DNA of 64,000 nt from an uncultured Verrucomicrobia subdivision 3 bacterium (GCA_903922735.1 CAIXUZ010000038.1:1-64000); one strand, 5' to 3'; positions 46,843 to 55,656 are shown, counted from the stretch's first letter. Notes: generated by a model not told the origin, from the sequence alone. A program made the numbers and translations.

Positions 46843-47693
46843 ACCGGCTCGAAAAAAAATGTCTCATCGCCACGGCGGGTTTTCACCTGCTGCTGGTGCT
46901 CGTGCTGCTTTTCGGCGCTGCTTTTTTCACGCCGCGCTCCAAGCCGGACGACACCAAAGTTCTCGACGTGATTCCGGCGAACTTGATTGATGCGGCGTTC
47001 AGCAGCGGTGTAAAAAACGCCCAGCCGCCAGCCTCTACACCCATCGTTAAACCACCGGAACCGACACCGCCGCCAAAGCCGGTCGTTACCCCGCCGGAGC
47101 CGGTGAAACACCTTGACCCTGAACCGGTGAAGCCGCAGAAACTTACGCCGGATAACTTGAAGCCGTTAGATCCGGTGGAAAAAGTGACCAAGCCTGCACC
47201 CAAGAAACCTGAAATCAGTCTTACGCCGGTAGTCCGCAAAATTCCAAAAGAGACGACCGACTCTTCCGCCGCCGATGCGGCGCGGGAAGCGAAACGCGTC
47301 CAGGATCAGCGCCGGAAGGCATTTCAAAGCGCGGCGCGCTCCATCAAAGAAAATGCCGCGTCAGCCACCACCGTCGAAATGCCCGGCACCGGCAGCGTGT
47401 CATATGCGAATTACGCGTCGGTCGTGAAAAGCATATATGAGCAGGCGTGGACGCCGCCGGACGACACGGCGAGCGACGACGCGAATACCAAGGTCACGGT
47501 GACCATCAGCCGCGATGGCACGGTGGTTTCCTCGCGCATCCTGAATCCCTCCGGCGATTCGCGCGTGGACAACAGCGTGCGGCGGACCCTTGACCGCGTG
47601 ACTTTCGTCGCGCCGTTTCCCGACGGTGCGAAAGAAAAAGAACGGACGTTCATCATCAACTTTAATCTCAAAGCCAAACGACTACTCGGATGA
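46839..47693 (+). CDS. tolA: TolA-like protein with TonB-type C-terminal domain
   Basis: 284 residues: membrane helix at 9-28 ('ATAGFHLLLVLVLLFGAAFF'), a Pro/Lys-rich periplasmic spacer to about residue 135, a charged helix ('AADAAREAKRVQDQRRKAFQ') and a C-terminal beta domain ('VTVTISRDGTVVSSRILNPS', 'VDNSVRRTLDRV'). The spacer is Pro-rich and much shorter than the Ala/Lys helix of E. coli TolA (421 aa). Position between tolR and tolB decides the name. Overlaps both neighbours by ATGA. Confidence 0.88.
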   Translation: MNRLEKKCLIATAGFHLLLVLVLLFGAAFFTPRSKPDDTKVLDVIPANLIDAAFSSGVKNAQPPASTPIVKPPEPTPPPKPVVTPPEPVKHLDPEPVKPQKLTPDNLKPLDPVEKVTKPAPKKPEISLTPVVRKIPKETTDSSAADAAREAKRVQDQRRKAFQSAARSIKENAASATTVEMPGTGSVSYANYASVVKSIYEQAWTPPDDTASDDANTKVTVTISRDGTVVSSRILNPSGDSRVDNSVRRTLDRVTFVAPFPDGAKEKERTFIINFNLKAKRLLG

Positions 47694-48871
47694 AAAAAAT
47701 AATTCTCAGCTTTCTAATCATCGGCCTCGCCACCTTCGCACTTACCAGCGCGCGGGCGGAGGAAATCAGTATCGACCGCGAAGCCAAAGTTCTCGGTCAG
47801 ACCAAACCCATTCCCGTCGCGTTAAGCGGATTCTCCGGCGAGGCGCGGTCGGTATTGGAGTTTGATCTTTACGTCCAGGGCTTCAGTTTTGTGTCACCGG
47901 ACGCCGCGCAGTATCTCATCAACGGTAGTGATGCGGGCAATATTGCCGGCAGCGTCACGGACAAATTTGCCAAAAAGATGATCCTCTCTCGTAGCTACAA
48001 CGGTGCGAGTTTGCGGCGGCAGGCACATTTGTTTGCGGACGAAATCGTGCAGGCCATCCAGAATAAAAAAGGCATCGGCCAAACCAAAATCGCATTCAAG
48101 TCGCAGCCCGGCGGCGTCGGCGCGGGTGAAATTTACGTCGCGGATTTTGATGGCAACGGGGCGCAGGCTGTCACGACCGACCGTGCCATTGTCGCCAAGC
48201 CGGCATGGGTTCCGGGGCGGCTGGCGTTGTATTACACGTCCTACGCCCGCGGCAATCCGGATATTTTTTACCACAGCCTGTCGAACGGCCAGCGGAAGCC
48301 GGTGGCGGGTTATTCCGGTTTGAACACCGGCGCGTCGGTGTCGCCAGACGGCTCGAAGATCGCCTTGGTTTTGAGCAAATCCGGCAGCGCCAACATCTGG
48401 GTCTGCAATGCCGATGGTTCCAATCTGAAACGGCTCACGACCGGCATCGAGGATTCCTCGCCGTGCTGGTCGCCGGACGGGCAATGGATTTGCTTCGGCA
48501 TGAAAACGAAAGACGGCGAGCGCCGCCGCCTCGCGAAAGTTTCCGCCAGCGGCGGGGAAATCCACCTGATCAACACCGCCGGCGTTTCCAATCCGACCGA
48601 GCCGGACTGGTCGCCGGACGGCAAATGGATCGCGTTCACGCGGCAGGCGGGCGACTTCGACATTTGCGTGGTGCCGGCGGACGGCGGTTTGCCGCCGACC
48701 GTGCTGGTCAGCGGCCAGAATCCCTCCTGGGCGCCGAACTCGCGGACGCTGGTGTTTAATCATTCCGTTGGTTATCGCCAGGTGTTATCTGTGCTTGACG
48801 TTTTCACCAAACAATACAAGGATTGTGTGCGAGCGACCGGAAGTAATTCCCAGCCCGCTTGGGCGAAATAG
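47690..48871 (+). CDS. tolB: TolB, periplasmic beta-propeller of the Tol-Pal system
   Basis: 393 residues with signal peptide 'FLIIGLATFALTSARA'. The N-terminal domain ends near residue 140; propeller repeats follow with 'ASVSPDGSKIALV', 'PCWSPDGQWICFG', 'PDWSPDGKWIAFT' and 'PSWAPNSRTLVFN'. It binds Pal and releases it under TolA pull. About 37 residues shorter than E. coli TolB, mostly at the N-terminal domain. Confidence 0.93.
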   Translation: MKKIILSFLIIGLATFALTSARAEEISIDREAKVLGQTKPIPVALSGFSGEARSVLEFDLYVQGFSFVSPDAAQYLINGSDAGNIAGSVTDKFAKKMILSRSYNGASLRRQAHLFADEIVQAIQNKKGIGQTKIAFKSQPGGVGAGEIYVADFDGNGAQAVTTDRAIVAKPAWVPGRLALYYTSYARGNPDIFYHSLSNGQRKPVAGYSGLNTGASVSPDGSKIALVLSKSGSANIWVCNADGSNLKRLTTGIEDSSPCWSPDGQWICFGMKTKDGERRRLAKVSASGGEIHLINTAGVSNPTEPDWSPDGKWIAFTRQAGDFDICVVPADGGLPPTVLVSGQNPSWAPNSRTLVFNHSVGYRQVLSVLDVFTKQYKDCVRATGSNSQPAWAK

Positions 48872-48922
48872 TTTTCCATTTCGTGACCGTATTTTAACCG
48901 AACTTTTAACCAAACAAATTAT

Positions 48923-49531
48923 ATGAAGATGAATCAAATGATTTTCCCGCTGGTGCTCGCGCTGGTCGCCACGCTGGCCGCCACCGGCTGCAATAAAGGC
49001 CCTATTAAACCCACGCCGTTGCCCGGTTCGCGCGCTGCGCAAGTTGGTAACGACGGCGGCGCCGGCACTTTGTCGAACGGCGGCACGGTGGGCGGTAACG
49101 ATACCACCGCTGGCACCGGTCCTGGCGGTGGCCCGCTGGCTGGCCGCGATGAATTTGACGGCATGATCAAAGATCCGGCGGCGCTCGCGGCGCACACGGT
49201 TCTCTTTGCGTTTGACAGCGCGGTGGTGAAAAAGGGTGAGCAGTCGAAAATTTCCGCCGTGGCCGCCGCGCTCGCCTCCAGCGCCAGCGACAAGCTGCTG
49301 ATTGAAGGCAATTGCGACGAACGTGGCACGGAAGAATACAACCGCGCCCTCGGTGAACGCCGTGCGCTCGCGCTGCGCGAAGCCTTGTCGAAAGCCGGTG
49401 TCAGCCCGGATCGCATCCGCACCATCAGCTACGGCAAGGACAAGCCGGCGGATCCCGGTCACAACGAAGCCGCCTGGTCGAAAAACCGCCGCGGCGATTT
49501 CATCCTGCTCCATCCGAAGACCGGAGCTTGA
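48923..49531 (+). CDS. pal: Peptidoglycan-associated lipoprotein Pal
   Basis: 202 residues. The lipobox 'ATLAATGC' gives a lipid-modified Cys near residue 23, then a Gly/Asn-rich linker. The OmpA-like domain has 'VLFAFDSAVVKKGEQ', 'LLIEGNCDERGTEEYNRALGERRALA' (the DAP-binding Asp/Arg region) and 'RIRTISYGKDKP'. It anchors the outer membrane to peptidoglycan and closes the tol operon, 51 bases after tolB. Followed by a strong terminator. No cpoB/ybgF follows. Confidence 0.95.
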   Translation: MKMNQMIFPLVLALVATLAATGCNKGPIKPTPLPGSRAAQVGNDGGAGTLSNGGTVGGNDTTAGTGPGGGPLAGRDEFDGMIKDPAALAAHTVLFAFDSAVVKKGEQSKISAVAAALASSASDKLLIEGNCDERGTEEYNRALGERRALALREALSKAGVSPDRIRTISYGKDKPADPGHNEAAWSKNRRGDFILLHPKTGA

Positions 49532-49551
49532 TTTGAAAATCTCTCCCACCC

Positions 49552-49579
49552 AAGGCCGCGCGTCAGCGCGGCCTTTTTT
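49552..49579 (+). terminator. Terminator of the tol-pal operon
   Basis: A 10-bp perfect stem (49552-49561 with 49566-49575), loop GTCA, ends in six T (49574-49579). It lies 20 bases after the pal stop. Confidence 0.93.
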
Positions 49580-49629
49580 GTGTCTTTACTAAATCAATGA
49601 TTGGGCGTACTTTGGGATACTAAATACTT

Positions 49630-49920
49630 ATGTATACGAATGCGATGTTTGCAGCTTTTGGTCTTGGCGGAATGGAAGTCGTTTTGATTCTCGCCGTGGT
49701 GTTGATTTTGTTTGGCGCGAAGAAAATTCCCGAACTGGCCAAGGGTCTCGGCAGCGGCATCAAGGAATTCAAGAAAGCCACGAAGGAAGTGACGGACGAA
49801 ATTCAAAATTCCGGCACCTCGAACGCCAGCACCGAATTGCATGCTCCGGCTCCCCCCGCGCCTTCGCGGGCCGATTCGCCGGTGCCGCAGTCCAAGCCGA
49901 CGGAGACCAAGGTAATTTGA
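49630..49920 (+). CDS. tatA: Twin-arginine translocase subunit TatA
   Basis: 96 residues: short helix '[36 protein letters not shown]' read in pieces, with the Phe-Gly hinge '[11 protein letters not shown]' between membrane helix and amphipathic helix, then a Pro/Ala-rich tail. TatA rings form the export pore for folded proteins. There is no separate tatB; as in other minimal systems this TatA may serve both parts. 32 bases before tatC. Confidence 0.94.
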   Translation: MYTNAMFAAFGLGGMEVVLILAVVLILFGAKKIPELAKGLGSGIKEFKKATKEVTDEIQNSGTSNASTELHAPAPPAPSRADSPVPQSKPTETKVI

Positions 49921-49952
49921 CAACTGCTGCCGCCGTTTCCGTGTAGAAGCGC

Positions 49953-51026
49953 ATGGCTGATTTTTCCCCAGAACCGCCGGAGGATGAAGGCGGGCCGGTC
50001 AAATCCTTTCTTGAGCATCTTGAAGATTTCCGCTGGCTGCTCGTAAAACTGAGCGTGTCGCTGGCGCTGGCGATGCTGGTCTGTTTGATCGGAGCCAATT
50101 ACGTGATGGCCATCATCAAGTGGCCGCTCAGCCGGGCCACGGTCGGTTATCCCGGCACCAACCAGGTCGTCACCGTCAGCTTCGGCACCAACCAGCTGGG
50201 GCATTTCCAGCTTTCCCCCGCGCAGGAACAGGCGCTGCAGCTTGGCACCAATCGTTTCGTCGCGGTTACCGTCGCGCCGCTCCTGCTGGGCACGAATCAA
50301 GTCCTGGGGTGGCATCTGGATCCAACGGTGGACGCCGCGGATAGTGCGCAGCGGATGCAGATTGATCTGATCAATCTGAGTCCGGCGGGTGGTTTTTTTG
50401 TGGCCATTCAACTGGCTTTTTACGGTGGCTTGGTGCTGGCCGCCCCGTTTCTCTTTTACTTCATCCTGTCGTTCGTGTTTCCCGCGTTGAAAATCCGTGA
50501 GCAGAAATACGTTTATCGCGCGCTCGTAATCGGCGGCGGCTTGTTCCTGGTCGGCGTGAGCTTCTGTTATTTTGTGCTGATGCCGGTGGCGCTGGCCGCC
50601 TCGCAGAAATATTCCAACTGGCTCGGGCTGGGTGCCTCGCAATGGCGGGCCGAGGAATACATCAGTTTTGTCTGCCGCTTCCTGCTGGGCATGGGCCTGG
50701 GCTTTGAATTGCCGGTGGTGATTTTGACCCTGGTAAAAATCGGCATCCTCAGCTACCGCACGCTGGCGGGTGCGCGGCGCTACATGATCGTCATCAACCT
50801 GATTCTGGGTGCGGTGCTGACCACGCCCGAAGTCGTGACGCAAATTTTGATGTTCATTCCGCTCCAGTTACTTTACGAGCTGACCGTCTGGATTGCCTGG
50901 TATTGGGAACAAACCGACCGCCCCAAAGCCCGCCGGGTCTTTTTGCTGGTCCTGTTGATAATCGCGGCCGTCATCTGGCTGCTTCAGCAATACGGCTGGC
51001 CCTGGCTTAAGCTGCAGCTGCATTGA
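49953..51026 (+). CDS. tatC: Twin-arginine translocase subunit TatC with an enlarged first periplasmic loop
   Basis: 357 residues against about 250 for most TatC. Family marks: 'FLEHLEDFRWLLVKL' (signal-peptide-binding N-terminus), 'LSPAGGFFVAIQLAFYGGLVLAAPFLFY' in pieces, 'FELPVVILTLVKIGIL' and 'VLTTPEVVTQILMFIP'. Between helix 1 and the 'SPxxxFF' block there is an added stretch of about 70 residues (roughly 68-138) in which GTNQ or GTNR recurs four times. The C-terminus also has an additional hydrophobic stretch ('VFLLVLLIIAAVIWLL'). Confidence 0.93.
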   Translation: MADFSPEPPEDEGGPVKSFLEHLEDFRWLLVKLSVSLALAMLVCLIGANYVMAIIKWPLSRATVGYPGTNQVVTVSFGTNQLGHFQLSPAQEQALQLGTNRFVAVTVAPLLLGTNQVLGWHLDPTVDAADSAQRMQIDLINLSPAGGFFVAIQLAFYGGLVLAAPFLFYFILSFVFPALKIREQKYVYRALVIGGGLFLVGVSFCYFVLMPVALAASQKYSNWLGLGASQWRAEEYISFVCRFLLGMGLGFELPVVILTLVKIGILSYRTLAGARRYMIVINLILGAVLTTPEVVTQILMFIPLQLLYELTVWIAWYWEQTDRPKARRVFLLVLLIIAAVIWLLQQYGWPWLKLQLH

Positions 51027-51043
51027 GCCCGACAAAACGTGCT

Positions 51044-51071
51044 TTACAAGCCGGCAATTCGGCGTAAAGTC
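51044..51071 (+). promoter_or_regulatory. Possible sigma-70-type promoter
   Basis: TTTACA (51044-51049), a 16-base spacer and TAAAGT (51066-51071) lie 22 bases before the ATG of the TIGR04073-type lipoprotein gene. It is one match among many possible and is given with low confidence. Confidence 0.3.
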
Positions 51072-51093
51072 AAAGCACCAATCTGAAAACACT

Positions 51094-51540
51094 ATGAGAA
51101 AGATAATTTTTCCTCTCGCTGCCGTGCTGACGGCGGTTTTATTCACCAGCTGCGCTGGTCCCGAACGTAAACTCGGCCGGGGCGTGAGCAACTGCCTCGA
51201 AGTCGTCCGCTGGGGCGAAATGCGTCGTTCCATTGAGCAGGAGGCGCTGTTTGGTGAACCTGGCAGTGGTTGTTTTGGTGTGATCCACGGTTTCGACCGT
51301 TCCCTCCAGCGCACCGGCCTCGGGATTGTTGAAGTGGCCACGTTCCCCATCCCCTTCGTGCGTCCATACTATGGTCCGATCCTGACCAAGAGTTTTGCGC
51401 CTGATCCGGTCTATCCCGCCAGCTATAAGCCCGGCCTCATTTCCGACCCCATGTTTGATACCGACACCTACTCCGGGTTTAGCGGCGGCGACATTGCGCC
51501 CTATATGATCGGGAGCCGGTTCCAGGTGTTTGCGAACTGA
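51094..51540 (+). CDS. Lipoprotein of the exosortase-associated TIGR04073 family
   Basis: 148 residues with a lipobox in 'VLFTSCAG' (Cys near 20). The body matches the TIGR04073 pattern as I remember it: 'RKLGRGVSNCLEVVRWGEMRRSI', then 'GCFGVIHGFDRSLQRTGLGIVEVATFPIPF' in pieces and 'KSFAPDPVYPASYKPGL'. The family is found mainly in exosortase/PEP-CTERM-bearing Verrucomicrobiota, Planctomycetota and Proteobacteria; function unknown. It has its own likely promoter and terminator. No exosortase gene is in the window. Confidence 0.8.
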   Translation: MRKIIFPLAAVLTAVLFTSCAGPERKLGRGVSNCLEVVRWGEMRRSIEQEALFGEPGSGCFGVIHGFDRSLQRTGLGIVEVATFPIPFVRPYYGPILTKSFAPDPVYPASYKPGLISDPMFDTDTYSGFSGGDIAPYMIGSRFQVFAN

Positions 51541-51557
51541 AAATAATTTCCCCGCAG

Positions 51558-51585
51558 CGCGCCAGCCCCGGGTTGGCGCGTTTTT
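51558..51585 (+). terminator. Rho-independent terminator
   Basis: CGCGCCAGCC (51558-51567) pairs with GGTTGGCGCG (51571-51580), one G-T pair, and TTTTT follows. It stands 17 bases after the stop of the TIGR04073-type gene. Confidence 0.88.
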
Positions 51586-51653
51586 CATTTCCCGCGATGA
51601 ATAATTATCTTTTTCGTGTCTTCCGCGTATTTCGCGGTTAAAAATATTCCGCC

Positions 51654-52526
51654 ATGCGCCTCGAAAAAAAATCGCCCTGCAAGGTCAACCTCATCCTGAA
51701 CATCCTGGGCCGGCGGCCCGACGGCTTTCATGAGTTGGAAACCGTCATGCAGCCGGTGAACCTCTGCGACGAAATGACCTTCGCGCGCGCCGGCTCCAGT
51801 CTGCAACTGACGTGCAGCCATCCCGGACTGCCGGCGGACGCAAAAAATCTCGTCCACCGCGCGGCGACAGCATTTCTCGCCGCCGCGAATATTTCCGACG
51901 GCGTCAAAATTCATCTCCAAAAAAATCTGCCGCTGGCCGGCGGCATCGGCGGCGGCAGCGCCAATGCCGCGGTGACTTTTACCGCCCTGAACGAACTTTT
52001 CGGCGCGCCGCTGCCGCTGGCAAAATTGCACGAACTCGCTGCCGCGCTCGGCTCCGACGTGCCGTTTTTCCTCCACGACCGGCCGGCGCTCGCCACCGGA
52101 CGCGGCGAAAAAGTGCAGCCGCTGGAAAATTTTTCGGCCTTAAAAGGCAAGGCGTTCTTTCTCGTCCATCCCGGCTTCGGCATCTCCACCCCCTGGTCAT
52201 ATCAAAACCTTGCGCGGTTTCCCGAGGCGCTCAACGGCCGGCCCGGCCGCGCCGCGAAATTGGTCGCCCGACTGCAGGGGAATGATTGGCCCGCCATCGC
52301 TCATGGCTGTTATAATTCGCTGGAAGCTCCGGCCTTCGAGAAGTTTCCCGTGCTGCCACTCTACCGGGAATTTCTCCGCGAGCATGGTGCGCTCGTCTCG
52401 CTCATGTCCGGCAGCGGTTCGACCACCTTTGCCATCGCCGAAAATCTTGCTGCCGCCGATGCGCTTGCGGAAAAATTCAAGTCGCAGTTCGGCGACCAAG
52501 GCTGGACGGCGACGGTGGCGGTGTGA
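51654..52526 (+). CDS. ispE: 4-diphosphocytidyl-2-C-methyl-D-erythritol kinase
   Basis: 290 residues of the GHMP kinase fold: 'SPCKVNLILNILGRRPDGFHELETVMQ' in pieces (motif 1 with the Lys), the ATP loop 'LPLAGGIGGGSANAAV' and motif 3 'SLMSGSGSTTFAI'. It phosphorylates CDP-methylerythritol in the MEP route to isoprenoid precursors, which the squalene-synthase-like gene 3 kb downstream would draw on. Converges with murJ over a repeat element. Confidence 0.95.
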   Translation: MRLEKKSPCKVNLILNILGRRPDGFHELETVMQPVNLCDEMTFARAGSSLQLTCSHPGLPADAKNLVHRAATAFLAAANISDGVKIHLQKNLPLAGGIGGGSANAAVTFTALNELFGAPLPLAKLHELAAALGSDVPFFLHDRPALATGRGEKVQPLENFSALKGKAFFLVHPGFGISTPWSYQNLARFPEALNGRPGRAAKLVARLQGNDWPAIAHGCYNSLEAPAFEKFPVLPLYREFLREHGALVSLMSGSGSTTFAIAENLAAADALAEKFKSQFGDQGWTATVAV

Positions 52527-52533
52527 TGCGGGG

Positions 52534-52622
52534 AACACTCAACATTCAACGTCCAACTTCGATGGTGGATGGGCGTGCTTGACCTTGGGTGTTCAGTGTT
52601 GAATGTTGGTTGTTGAATGTTT
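52534..52622. repeat. Palindromic CAACATTCAAC-type repeat overlapping the murJ end
   Basis: AACACTCAACATTCAAC (from 52534) is inverted relative to GTTCAGTGTTGAATGTTGG (from 52591), and a further TGTTGAATGT follows at 52611. The right part is read as the last codons of murJ ('STTNIQH') and carries its stop at 52593-52595. I have seen sequences of this style between genes in Verrucomicrobiota and Planctomycetota (recollection, not a search). Confidence 0.7.
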
Positions 52623-54191
52623 CTGAAACCGCTTCAGCGCAAACTCCGTCATTTCCTTCGCCGCCGGGATTTTGCAGGCAAGCGCGACTAGCCAGTAAAT
52701 GCCGCCCGCGATTCCCGCCGGCACAAATACTGCCCCCAGTCTCAGCGCCAGCGTTGCGTGGCCGAGATTTTGTTCCCACATTTTCCAGCCGCCCCAGGCG
52801 AGTCCGCCGGCCAGCAGCGCCGCCAGCGCGATGGGCCCGAGCGTTCCGCGCAGTGATTCCATTTCCAGTTTACCGAGTTTCTTCCGCAGCGCAAAGAGCA
52901 GCAGTCCGGCATTCAGCGCGGAGGTGAAGGTGTTGGCGATTCCGGGGCCGCCTTCGCCTAGCGAAAAAATCAGCGCGCTGCCCGCGAGGAAATTGATGAC
53001 GAGACAAACCAGGCTGATTTTCATCGGCGTTTTGGTGTCGCCAAGCGCGTAAAAGGCGCGCGCTAGGATGTTCACCGTGGAAAACATCACGAGCCCGGGT
53101 GCCAGGCACATCAGCGCGTAGCTCACGCGGGCGGTGGAACTGACGGAGAAAGCGCCGCGCTCAAACAGCAGCCGCACGATCGGCTCCGCCAGCGCCACGA
53201 GCAGCACGCCGGCGATGGCATTCATGAAAATCAGCGTGCCGAGGCCGTGCCGTAGCGTGGAGCGAAATTCGGGATAGTTTTTTTCCGCGGCTAGACCCGC
53301 CAGCGTTGGCAGGAGATAGGTTGCCAGGGAAATTCCGAACACACCCTGCGGCAGTTCCATCAGCCGTACCGCGCCGTTGAACGACGAAACGATGCCGGTG
53401 CCCGCATAAAGCGCGACGAGTTGCACCAATGCAACGTTGATCTGGAACGCCGCCACGCCGATGGTGCCGGGAATCATCTGCCGCACGACGCGTTGCACTG
53501 TCGGGTCGCCCCACGGCGAAACCCAGCGGTAGCGGAAGCCGTCGCGCCAGAGCGTCGGCACTTGAAACGCCGCCTGCGCCACGCCCGCCACCAGCACGCC
53601 GTAGGCGAGCGCGAAAATCTGCACCGGCAGTTGTTTTTCCTTCGGCAAATCCGCGCCGAAGTGCGGCGCCAGCCAGAACACCGACGCGATCATCACCACG
53701 TTCAGCATCGTCGCGCCCATCGCGGGGATGAAGAAATGGCCGCGCGCATTGAGCATGCCCATCATCGCCGCTGCGAGGCAGACCAGCAGCATGTAGGGAA
53801 ACATCACGCGCAGCAGTTGCAGCATGAGCGCGGTTTTCTCATCGAACTGGTGCGCCGCCAGCGCGATGGAAATGCCAACCATCACCAGCGCGATGATGAT
53901 GCTCGCCGAGATAATGAGGCCGGAGATGACCGCGTTGGCCGCGCGCCACATTTCCGCTTCGCCGTGGAGCTTTTCTTTTTCCTTGAAAACCGGGATGAAC
54001 GCTGCCGTCAGTGCGCCTTCGCCGAGCAGGCGGCGGAACAGGTTCGGAATCGTGAAGGCGTATTGAAACGCGTCGTTGACCCAGCCCGTGCCCATGAAGC
54101 CGTAATAGACCATCTCGCGCACCATGCCGAGCACGCGGCTGGACAGGGTCGCGGCGGCCATCGCGCCGGAGGCTTTCAACATCTTTGACAC
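52593..54191 (-). CDS. murJ: Lipid II flippase MurJ (MviN)
   Basis: 532 residues with 14 helices. N-terminal 'AAATLSSRVLGMVREMVYYGFMGTG' in pieces, the 'FRRLLGEGALTAAFIPVF' loop after helix 2 (family signature with Arg and Glu), and 'RFVPFNGAVRLMELPQGVFGISLATYLLP'-like text ('SFNGAVRLMELPQGVFGI'). It flips lipid II to the periplasm for wall synthesis. The last about 10 residues ('KHSTTNIQH') come from a repeat element, so the native end has been replaced. Confidence 0.95.
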   Translation of the reverse strand: MSKMLKASGAMAAATLSSRVLGMVREMVYYGFMGTGWVNDAFQYAFTIPNLFRRLLGEGALTAAFIPVFKEKEKLHGEAEMWRAANAVISGLIISASIIIALVMVGISIALAAHQFDEKTALMLQLLRVMFPYMLLVCLAAAMMGMLNARGHFFIPAMGATMLNVVMIASVFWLAPHFGADLPKEKQLPVQIFALAYGVLVAGVAQAAFQVPTLWRDGFRYRWVSPWGDPTVQRVVRQMIPGTIGVAAFQINVALVQLVALYAGTGIVSSFNGAVRLMELPQGVFGISLATYLLPTLAGLAAEKNYPEFRSTLRHGLGTLIFMNAIAGVLLVALAEPIVRLLFERGAFSVSSTARVSYALMCLAPGLVMFSTVNILARAFYALGDTKTPMKISLVCLVINFLAGSALIFSLGEGGPGIANTFTSALNAGLLLFALRKKLGKLEMESLRGTLGPIALAALLAGGLAWGGWKMWEQNLGHATLALRLGAVFVPAGIAGGIYWLVALACKIPAAKEMTEFALKRFQKHSTTNIQH

Positions 54192-54204
54192 CGGCGAAGA
54201 TTAA

Positions 54205-54366
54205 AGTCCAGAGCCCCAAGTCCAAAGTCCAAAGTTTTCACATGGCAAACATGGTGGGGCGAGCGTCCCCGCGAGCCGTCGTGGGCTTTGGATTTAAGCG
54301 GCTCGCAGGGACGCTCGCCCACCAGCCGCCTGGCAATTGGAAATTGGCAATTGAAAATCGGCAATC
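54205..54366. repeat. Cluster of three repeat types between murJ and tyrS
   Basis: In 187 bases lie: a CCAAGTCCAAAGTCCAAAG block (54205-54236); an inverted pair with left arm 54252-54278 carrying GGTGGGGCGAGCGTCCCCGC and right arm 54299-54324, differing at few bases; and an AATTGG/AATCGG-rich block (54331-54366). The middle one has relatives inside the squalene-synthase-like gene (56214-56295) and at the sufE end (61601-61627). The tyrS promoter must lie in or around this array. Confidence 0.8.
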
Positions 54367-54378
54367 TAATATGCCCGT

Positions 54379-55656
54379 GTGAGCATCATCGAAGAACTGA
54401 AATGGCGCGGCCTGATTGCCGATTGCACCGACCCGGCGGAATTGACCAAGCGTCTGGCGCTGCCCATCACGCTTTATTGCGGTTTCGACCCGACGGCGGA
54501 CAGTCTGCACGTCGGCAATCTCGTGCCGTTGCTCGCGCTGCGCCGGTTTCAATTGCTCGGCCACCATCCGATTGCCGTCGCTGGCGGCGCGACGGGTTCG
54601 ATCGGCGACCCCAGCGGCAAGACCGCCGAACGTCAGTTGCTGACGAAAGCGGTGCTCGACCACAACATCGCCAGCGTGAAGGTGCAGCTCGCGAAGCTGC
54701 TCGATTTTGAAACCAGGCAGAATCCCGCCCGGCTCTTGGACAATGCCAGTTGGACGGCGGGGATTTCCTACCTCGATTTCCTGCGCGACATCGGCAAGCA
54801 TTTTTCCGTCAACCAGATGGTTGCCAAGGAATCCGTCCGCGCCCGGATGGAGGACCGCGAGGTGGGCATCAGCTACACCGAGTTCAGCTACATGCTGCTG
54901 CAGGCGTTCGATTTCATGGCGCTGTGCCGGGATGCGAATTGCGAGTTGCAGATCGGCGGCAGCGACCAATGGGGCAACATCACCGCCGGCATCGACCTCA
55001 CGCGCAAGAAGCTCGGCCAACATGTTTTCGGTCTCACCCTCCCGCTCATCACCAACGCCGATGGTTCGAAATTCGGCAAGACGGTTGCCGGTGCCATCTG
55101 GCTCGATCCGAAGCGCACGAGCGTCTATAAGTTCTATCAGTTCTGGATCAACGTGGATGACCGCGACGTCATCCGCTACCTGAAATACTTCACGTTCCTG
55201 TCGTCGACGGAAATCGAGTCGCTTGAAAAACAACATGCGGAAAATCCCGGCGGCCGCATTGCGCACAAGGCGCTGGCCAAAGCCGTGACGGATTTGATCC
55301 ATGGCCCCGGTGCCACTGCGGAAGCCGTCCGCGCGAGCGAGATTTTGTTCGGCGGCGAACTCAAAGACATCGCCGAAAGCACGTTCAACGAAATCATCGG
55401 CGAAGTTCCGACCAGGGAAATTGAAAAGGTCCGGCTCGACGGTGCCGGGATTCCGCTGGTGGAGCTTCTGGTTCATGCGGATTTGTCCCCATCCAAAGGA
55501 CAGGCGCGGAAAGACATCGAAGGCGGCGGCGTGAATATCAATAACCTTCGTGAGACCAGCGCCGTGCGCGCAGTTACGTCCGCCGATTTGCTTTTTGGCC
55601 AGCATCTGTTGCTGCGCAAGGGCAAAAAGAACTATGTCGTGGTGACGGCAAAATAA
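54379..55656 (+). CDS. tyrS: Tyrosyl-tRNA synthetase
   Basis: 425 residues. HIGH-type motif 'HVGN' (44-47) after 'LYCGFDPTADSL', 'ATGSIGDPSGK', tyrosine pocket 'QIGGSDQWGNI', KMSKS-type loop 'KFGKT' (about 231-235), then a C-terminal S4-like RNA-binding domain ('KGQARKDIEGGGVNINNLR'). Bacterial TyrRS type with S4 tail. GTG start at 54379, where homologues begin ('MSIIEELKWRGLI'). Confidence 0.97.
   Translation: MSIIEELKWRGLIADCTDPAELTKRLALPITLYCGFDPTADSLHVGNLVPLLALRRFQLLGHHPIAVAGGATGSIGDPSGKTAERQLLTKAVLDHNIASVKVQLAKLLDFETRQNPARLLDNASWTAGISYLDFLRDIGKHFSVNQMVAKESVRARMEDREVGISYTEFSYMLLQAFDFMALCRDANCELQIGGSDQWGNITAGIDLTRKKLGQHVFGLTLPLITNADGSKFGKTVAGAIWLDPKRTSVYKFYQFWINVDDRDVIRYLKYFTFLSSTEIESLEKQHAENPGGRIAHKALAKAVTDLIHGPGATAEAVRASEILFGGELKDIAESTFNEIIGEVPTREIEKVRLDGAGIPLVELLVHADLSPSKGQARKDIEGGGVNINNLRETSAVRAVTSADLLFGQHLLLRKGKKNYVVVTAK

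Noticed and set aside
53421..54188. Plus-strand frame of 255 codons opposite murJ
   Set aside because: His/Arg-rich antisense of a membrane protein; murJ on the minus strand is certain.
54238..55605. Minus-strand frame of 455 codons opposite tyrS
   Set aside because: Every tyrosyl-tRNA synthetase motif is on the plus strand; the antisense text has no family similarity.
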